Positions 60,301 through 64,000 of a stretch of 64,000 nt of DNA are shown here, in pieces (the first letter of the stretch is position 1; every line of letters starts with the position of its first letter). Source of the stretch: JBBQFI01 sp038237805 (GTDB taxonomy: Bacteria > Verrucomicrobiota > Verrucomicrobiia > Chthoniobacterales > UBA10450). Location of the stretch: contig JBBRYI010000008.1 in assembly GCA_038237805.1 (NCBI GenBank), forward strand, positions 1 to 64,000, written 5' to 3'. The notes below the pieces were generated by a model. It made no database searches. It was not told where the DNA came from and saw nothing but the letters and a program-made list of their open reading frames with translations. The translations under genes were made by a program, and so were the position numbers.

Positions 60301-61495
60301 GTCCCGCAAAAGTCAGAACACCGCCCGGCCCCCCCGAAGTAATGTCATTGACAGCGATCAGTCCTAAATTGACCGAACCACCCGCCGTTGAAATTTTTGG
60401 ATTGCCGGTCAACTGCAAGGAATTGAACTTGAAGCCAGCGCCACCCATGTCGCCATTCAGTTCCGCATCGAAACCGCTCGCCGTGTCAAAAGCTGAAGTC
60501 GATCCAAAGATAAATGCCGACAATGGACCGTCCTCCGCCGGGCCGCGCCAGATCTTACCGAAACTTGTCTGCCCATTCGTGGTAATGGTCGGATCGGTCT
60601 GAATCGTGGTGCCGCTCGTTATCACGTAAGGATCGGGTGACGCAATTACCGTTAGCGCCCCAAACTTACCGGGAGTGGGTGTCGGCGTGGTCGGTGGCGT
60701 CGGCGTCGCAGTTGGCGATGTTTGATTCGCCTCCTCCGCCTCCACTCCCTGATCGACAGCGCTAACCACATCGGAGGGGTCGAGGTAGGCAAAACTGTTT
60801 ACGGCGACAAAACCACCTGCGATTTTTAATTCGAGCTGTAACCGCTGTTCGATCTCAATCAAAGGCTTACTGGCGAGAGTTGTGTCGTAACCCGTGACAA
60901 GAAGAGAGGTCGCCATCACTTGTTCGATGTCAAAAGTCAGTACCTTCGAAAAGCTCTCGCCGTTCGTGCTTACCATTTTGCCGGGACCTAGCTCGACCGA
61001 TTGACCGTTAGGCAAAATTAGATGGAACGTTCCTTCGAGACAAAGCCACTTACTGAGCACATGAGGATTGGTGGCGGTGGCGGGATGATATTCGCCGATG
61101 CCGGTTGTGCCGGTAATCGCGGCTGTGACCGCCGCCGTTTTAATGGTCGCACCGCCCGAGCCTTTCGGAACCTGAAAAAGGACCGCGCCGTCGCGCAGAT
61201 TCATCGTTCGCGTTCCTTCATCGAAACTAAAAATCGTATTCGCACCGAGACGGGTAATGGTCAGATCGTTAAAGGTTAGTTCGCTGCGGGATTGCGTACC
61301 GGTGCGCACTGCGGTGCCGGCGCGAACCGGATCGTTCACGACGGCAGGACGAGGAGCTGCCTGTTCCGGGAGCAGCTTAACATCACTCACAATTTGCGTG
61401 ACGCGCGCTTCCTTCAGTTGCGCAGCCGGCGCGAGCGTAAGAACGAAAAGCAAACCACCGACGATCAACACGAAATTTCCGAACAATCGTTTCAT
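57386..61495 (-). CDS. Giant FecR-domain/beta-helix surface protein
   Basis: The 1369-residue protein started at the ATG at 61495 (3 bp after the FecR gene stop) has a signal peptide of about 25 residues, a FecR domain (residues 30-140, VRAGTAVRTGTQSRSELTFN, LRDGAVLFQVPKG) and a TPTPTTP-rich linker near 270. Over 800 residues of beta-helix follow, built from units with a GG-IGGxAxI signature. Units alternate between a short type (AINVNANSISIGGFFKSVIN) and a longer type (ATIDVGVTGDLTAQTGILAR). A unique C-terminal domain of about 260 residues ends with SGELLSLLDRSSPGSEGQIT. It probably projects from the cell surface as an adhesin-like filament. A paralogue lies at 62439. Confidence 0.82.
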   Translation of the reverse strand: MKRLFGNFVLIVGGLLFVLTLAPAAQLKEARVTQIVSDVKLLPEQAAPRPAVVNDPVRAGTAVRTGTQSRSELTFNDLTITRLGANTIFSFDEGTRTMNLRDGAVLFQVPKGSGGATIKTAAVTAAITGTTGIGEYHPATATNPHVLSKWLCLEGTFHLILPNGQSVELGPGKMVSTNGESFSKVLTFDIEQVMATSLLVTGYDTTLASKPLIEIEQRLQLELKIAGGFVAVNSFAYLDPSDVVSAVDQGVEAEEANQTSPTATPTPPTTPTPTPGKFGALTVIASPDPYVITSGTTIQTDPTITTNGQTSFGKIWRGPAEDGPLSAFIFGSTSAFDTASGFDAELNGDMGGAGFKFNSLQLTGNPKISTAGGSVNLGLIAVNDITSGGPGGVLTFAGLRGLLLATQNGSITLGPEISFAGLREITFYARGSSSILTLASNVSTTNKIRLYGEGGIKLSSNLSTDMLLAFIGGDFDFTAGSMSANTISIFAGGDIHFTLSGPLTFDTTDFRLEADGNINVNDALSVSQTNTDQTEGLNISLLAGGAINIAGDLSLTNRTSNIDTGANILVNSGVNTTIGGALTLLVDNSGGSHIGTGGNILVRTGGDLTAGSVIAFVNNRNGGSILSGGNLTFNIGGALTTQDDAQTGENAGESLYLLVSTRNDGNGGGTIGSNVVLSLTAPSVSVAGNLLAVISTNLGGHVPAATLNIDISGNLVVQGNAADANTFGVVEGAFAAIENQGTFDQNGGLITGGTIGSDAIINLRVSNIPSADLDVEIDNLLGGHIGRDALIRITVPNTINTQGDVFFGILNSGPRGAAAGFIGRNAAINVNANSISIGGFFKSVINDTAGGHIGGDATIDVGVTGDLTAQTGILARITETGFVSNTGFVSAGQIGGNAILTLSARNIMTPSTASGTPGVDTLALEAAIYTNLGGTVGGDAIVNVLATQNISTPGTVFFSVANGNFQGLGAAIIGRDAKTNVSASNVSTGALFDDMYNYGGSSIGRDAIISLNVSNSFTATGNAEFAIFSSGGNITRDASITVTAADISAPSLTAEIDNSQSGTIGGNAAINFSVSGNSTITNDASFQIFGSDGAAASAINFNGGNYAVGGTFLSTVDGDGMITFNNASIHADVLKVGAFGANGLLNIGGGTLSADTTLKLYAPGSSGEINFVSNVTLSSGSGTILAAQRITIQPTRVVTIAGNGGPAQIYTNDPNYNFTPQPGYTGPRPNPANGSFGGLGADDPQPLSNAPVFGSPPSPPITPAQSRGNITARTLPRSHVPLALRVENEPQIGNNKGAGPAVRINNSGELLSLLDRSSPGSEGQITVSASNRRSNARHPSRRDGFARLNEDRATLKIQRDRSLPATRLR

Positions 61496-61496
61496 A

Positions 61497-62270
61497 TCAG
61501 CGGTTGGACTGCGATTTGGTCGCGGACTTTTGGGCGAAATTATCCGAGGGTTGAGGCGGCACCAGACTAACGAGTGTGCCACGTCCAAAGATCACGAGAT
61601 TGGAAGGGATGTAGCTGCCATTACTCGTTAGGCTAGCTTGCTTGCGCGCTTCGAGCGCAATCAGCTCCTGATCACGAAGCGGCGGAAAGGCGCTGAGCAG
61701 CCGGCACGTCCTCGCCGCACGCGCAATATCAAAATAGGCCGCTTCGGGAAGAGAGGTCGCCTTGGGGCTGGTAATCAAGATCTGGCCCGGCTCCATCAGG
61801 ATTGATTCGCCAATGCGACCCGGCAAGGAAACGCGCGCCTCTCCCTCGAGAAGCAATAGCTTGATGTAAAAATTCCTGTTCCGTTCCAGGAGACAGGTAG
61901 CGCCTTTGCTCGTGACGACGATAGGCTGCGTCGTGATTTCCGCGCTGGAATTTTTCGGTATCTGAAAGAGCACCGCGCCTTCCCGGAGTTCCATCGTGGC
62001 CACCTCATTCGTTAGGGCGAGGATCGTGTTCGCGCCGAGGCGCGCGACGGTCCGATTTGCAAACGTCAACTCGCTCCGTGCCTTGGCGCCGTTGTCGATT
62101 GTACCGGCGCTGAGAATGTCTCCCATGGAAATGGGCAACGGACCGGCCTGCGTCTGCAATCGAACCTCTTTCGAGACATAGGTCACGCGCGCCCCGTATA
62201 CCGCAGCCGCATTGAGATGAGAAAAATCGAAAAATGCGAAAGCTAATATTGCAAGGACCCGAAAATACAT
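61497..62270 (-). CDS. Exported FecR-domain protein
   Basis: The 257-residue protein has a signal peptide (FAFFDFSHLNA-AA) and a FecR domain (GDILSAGTIDNGAKARSELTF, RLGANTILAL, MELREGAVLFQIPKN). This is closely related in sequence to the FecR domain of the giant protein downstream, whose start it nearly touches (TGATATG). FecR domains usually work with a sigma factor and a TonB receptor; none is here, so the domain may be a structural or signalling module of the surface proteins. Its C-terminal tail after residue 200 is unrelated to either giant. Confidence 0.8.
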   Translation of the reverse strand: MYFRVLAILAFAFFDFSHLNAAAVYGARVTYVSKEVRLQTQAGPLPISMGDILSAGTIDNGAKARSELTFANRTVARLGANTILALTNEVATMELREGAVLFQIPKNSSAEITTQPIVVTSKGATCLLERNRNFYIKLLLLEGEARVSLPGRIGESILMEPGQILITSPKATSLPEAAYFDIARAARTCRLLSAFPPLRDQELIALEARKQASLTSNGSYIPSNLVIFGRGTLVSLVPPQPSDNFAQKSATKSQSNR

Positions 62271-62394
62271 ACGTCGATTGATTTACCCTTTTTCAAACTT
62301 GTCCACCTCCCTTCCTCCTCACCGGAACGAGCAGGCCGGAGGAGGTCTCGAACCACGCAACTTTTTGAGGCTATGACGTTTCGCCGTCAAGCCC

Positions 62395-62420
62395 AAAGCC
62401 GCTGGAAACGAAGCGGCTTT
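62395..62420 (-). terminator. Intrinsic terminator after the partial beta-helix gene
   Basis: AAAGCCGCT and AGCGGCTTT form a 9-bp perfect stem around an 8-nt loop, 19 bp beyond the stop of the gene at 62439. Its T-run is short. The rest of the 168-bp gap (62271-62438) contains no gene. Confidence 0.6.
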
Positions 62421-62438
62421 GATGATGCAGAACGCGAA

Positions 62439-64000
62439 TTATTGCCGCAAGCGATTCAGCGCCCCGGGAGTGTCTACTCTGCCACGATCCGCGACCAAAC
62501 GGTCGGGGACATTGTTCTTTCTCCCAAGATGGCGCCCATGACCCTGCTGTTTGGAAGGCGGAATCATGATTTGTTTGCCGGCCGCGGACGCGGTGCGATC
62601 GAGTAAGGAAAGTAGCTGCCCGCTATCGCTCACGTTAATCACCGCACCGGCCGGCTTCGCGCGGCCGCTCCTATTCATTTCTGACGGCACACGGGCATGC
62701 GAGTGAGTTGGAGAATTAGCCTTTGCCGTCGACGAACCATGGAGCGGGTGAATGCTGAAAACATCGAATGGAGGCGCGTTGCTCAATGGCTGAGGAGTAT
62801 TCGCACCCGCTCCGCCGAACGTGCCGCTCGTTGTGCTATTCCCGCCCGACCCGCTGTAATTCGCGTTGTTTGTATAAACATCGGCGGGATTCGATCCGCC
62901 GATCGTAACCGTCTTACCGTTGGAAATCGTGACGGAATTAGCGGCGAGAATTTTCGTGCCGTTGCCGCCGAGCGTGACATTGTCGATGAAGTTGAGCTGA
63001 CCATTGCTGCCCGTTGCATAAAGTTTTAACGTCGTATCGGCCGAGAGAGTGCCGCCGCTGATATTGAGCATCCCGTTTGCGCCGAACGCTCCAACTTTCA
63101 GAACGTCGGCGTGAGCGGTGACATTATTGAATGCAATTGTTCCGTCGCCATCGATGAAGGCGAGGAACGTCCCACCGGCATCATAACTGCCGTCATTAAG
63201 ATTGATCGCGGCCGCCGCTGCATTGTCGCTTCCAGAAATTTCAAAACTGGCATCACTGGTAACGGTAACGCTGCCGGAAATATTTATATTGATGGTGGCG
63301 TTCCCTCCAATGTTGCCACCGCCGTCATTACGGATTTGAGCAAAGAGAACTCCATCGGTGGAGATATTGTTACAGCTCACGTCGATCGTGGCATCCGAGC
63401 CGATAGTCCCGCCGCCGCCGCCGAATATATCGTTATTTAAAATGGAGAACTCGACTTCGCCTGGCGCGTCGATATCGCCAGAAACGCCAATGTTAATGAG
63501 CGCGCTCCCGCCGATGCTGCCCCCGTCGTAGTTGGCGATGGTCGCGCCAAACAAACCGTCCGTCGCAGTGGAAAGAATACTGGCCACGTTCACGTTGATA
63601 GTAGCGTTACCCCCAATTGCCCCGCCAAATTGATTTTCGATTTGAGGGAACAGAGAACCAGAAATAGCACTTGCGCTCAGGTTGATCGTTGCATTTCCCC
63701 CGATCGTTCCCCCCGTGCCCGTGCCCGAGGTATTAGTGTTGAAGATTTGGATGTCAGCGCCGCCTTGCGTGGTGATGTCGCCGGAGAGACCGAAGTTAAT
63801 GACCGCGTTTTCCGCGATCTGGGCGCCATCATAGTTTAAGATGAAAGCGGAAAGAGAATTATCCGCATTCACATTGGCCGCGTTCACATCGATCGTAGCA
63901 TTTCCTCCGATCGTTCCCATACCGCCTCCAAATCCGCTATCGATTGCGAAAGTCGCATCCCCCTGAATGCTGATGTTGCCGGAGAGGCTAAAGTCGATAA
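62439..64000 (-). CDS. Giant beta-helix protein, N-terminal part outside the window
   Basis: The frame is open through the end of the window, so the N-terminus lies beyond 64000. The visible 520 residues have GG-IGGxAxI units (ATIDVNAANVNADNSL, AVINFGLSGDITTQG, and so on) alternating as in the protein at 57386, then the same C-terminal domain (HADVLKVGAFGANGMLNISG, SADTTLKLYATGSNGQLNF, PQPLSNAPPF) and the closing SGQLLSLLDRTASAAGKQIM. The two proteins are diverged paralogues; a FecR domain would be expected in the missing part. Confidence 0.8.
   Translation of the reverse strand, partial: IDFSLSGNISIQGDATFAIDSGFGGGMGTIGGNATIDVNAANVNADNSLSAFILNYDGAQIAENAVINFGLSGDITTQGGADIQIFNTNTSGTGTGGTIGGNATINLSASAISGSLFPQIENQFGGAIGGNATINVNVASILSTATDGLFGATIANYDGGSIGGSALINIGVSGDIDAPGEVEFSILNNDIFGGGGGTIGSDATIDVSCNNISTDGVLFAQIRNDGGGNIGGNATININISGSVTVTSDASFEISGSDNAAAAAINLNDGSYDAGGTFLAFIDGDGTIAFNNVTAHADVLKVGAFGANGMLNISGGTLSADTTLKLYATGSNGQLNFIDNVTLGGNGTKILAANSVTISNGKTVTIGGSNPADVYTNNANYSGSGGNSTTSGTFGGAGANTPQPLSNAPPFDVFSIHPLHGSSTAKANSPTHSHARVPSEMNRSGRAKPAGAVINVSDSGQLLSLLDRTASAAGKQIMIPPSKQQGHGRHLGRKNNVPDRLVADRGRVDTPGALNRLRQ

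Larger units (their letters stand above)
762..61633. repeat. Dispersed 10-mer CTCGTTAGGC, 18 exact copies
   Basis: Exact copies as CTCGTTAGGC start at 15772, 35477, 40432, 50094, 50430 and 61624. Exact copies as GCCTAACGAG start at 762, 1524, 4653, 10666, 14248, 16066, 16918, 33093, 34143, 45885, 53619 and 56832. Near copies start at 5323, 5687, 6550, 12607, 17593, 26169, 27713, 40717, 43499, 47643, 59826 and about 62006, changed only in the first base and/or with the final C replaced by G. Most copies are inside genes, in both orientations and in more than one codon frame (Pro-Asn-Glu, Ser-Leu-Gly, Leu-Val-Arg, Leu-Thr-Ser), so the constraint is on DNA rather than protein. The coordinates given span the first to the last exact copy, not a continuous element. 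Confidence 0.9.

Noticed and set aside
57386..64000. Possible minisatellite or CRISPR-like array
   Set aside because: The periodicity is that of protein repeats with diverged DNA; there are no identical direct repeats with unique spacers.

Overview
This 64 kb window looks like one contiguous chromosomal stretch of a Verrucomicrobiota bacterium, most likely a soil-type lineage near Chthoniobacterales (formerly Spartobacteria). That placement is an inference from gene content and style: FecR-domain and giant beta-helix proteins, a sugar dehydrogenase ending in a dockerin-like tail, roughly 55-58% GC by eye, weak ribosome-binding sites, and many ATGA or TAATG overlaps. I see no rRNA, insertion sequence, phage module or CRISPR array. 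There is one tRNA (Ser, anticodon UGA). Most of the window is ordinary housekeeping sequence, packed tightly on both strands.

Layout. 0.1-4.6 kb (mostly +): a membrane anti-sigma-like protein, a nucleosidase, a CDF metal exporter (-), an enoyl-ACP/CoA-type reductase and a DAO-type FAD oxidoreductase. 4.6-7.5 kb (-): rnpA-yidD-yidC-khpB, the usual membrane-insertion cluster, but without rpmH in front. 7.6-11.8 kb (-): small lipoprotein, ald, yqgE, recF and a transglutaminase. 11.9-15.5 kb (+): DUF4230 and AsmA/TamB-like envelope proteins, meeting dnaE (-) tail to tail. 19.2-25.5 kb: glnB, glnA and gdhA (ammonium assimilation), with a methyltransferase-like gene and a hydrolase-Nudix-DUF2127 group between them. 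25.5-34.1 kb: secreted and membrane proteins. 34.1-35.5 kb: a broken PQQ-propeller gene. 35.5-39.7 kb: tatA, an acyl carrier protein, DUF4440, LOG-family and hydrolase genes. 39.3-44.2 kb (+): an ergothioneine operon, egtB-egtD, translationally linked to a two-gene ABC transporter whose binding domain and permease are fused. 44.2-57.3 kb: aldehyde dehydrogenase, OPA-type transporter, radical SAM protein, tRNA-Ser, PAP2 phosphatase, GT39 glycosyltransferase, ruvA, MoeZ-like protein, LysM lipoprotein and MBL hydrolase. 57.4-64 kb (-): two FecR-domain genes and two giant beta-helix proteins; the last gene runs off the window.

The two most interesting signals are at DNA level. First, the 10-mer CTCGTTAGGC (reverse complement GCCTAACGAG) occurs 18 times on either strand, with about a dozen one- or two-base variants. 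It is read in several codon frames and sometimes supplies stop codons. About 0.12 copies would be expected by chance. Second, short palindromic REPIN-like elements ending in TGTAG(C/A)GGCG lie exactly at gene edges. In three cases they provide the TAG stop codon of the neighbouring gene, and in two they end 7-11 nt before a start codon. The most interesting gene systems are the egtBD-transporter operon and the FecR/beta-helix cluster, whose repeat alternates between two unit types.
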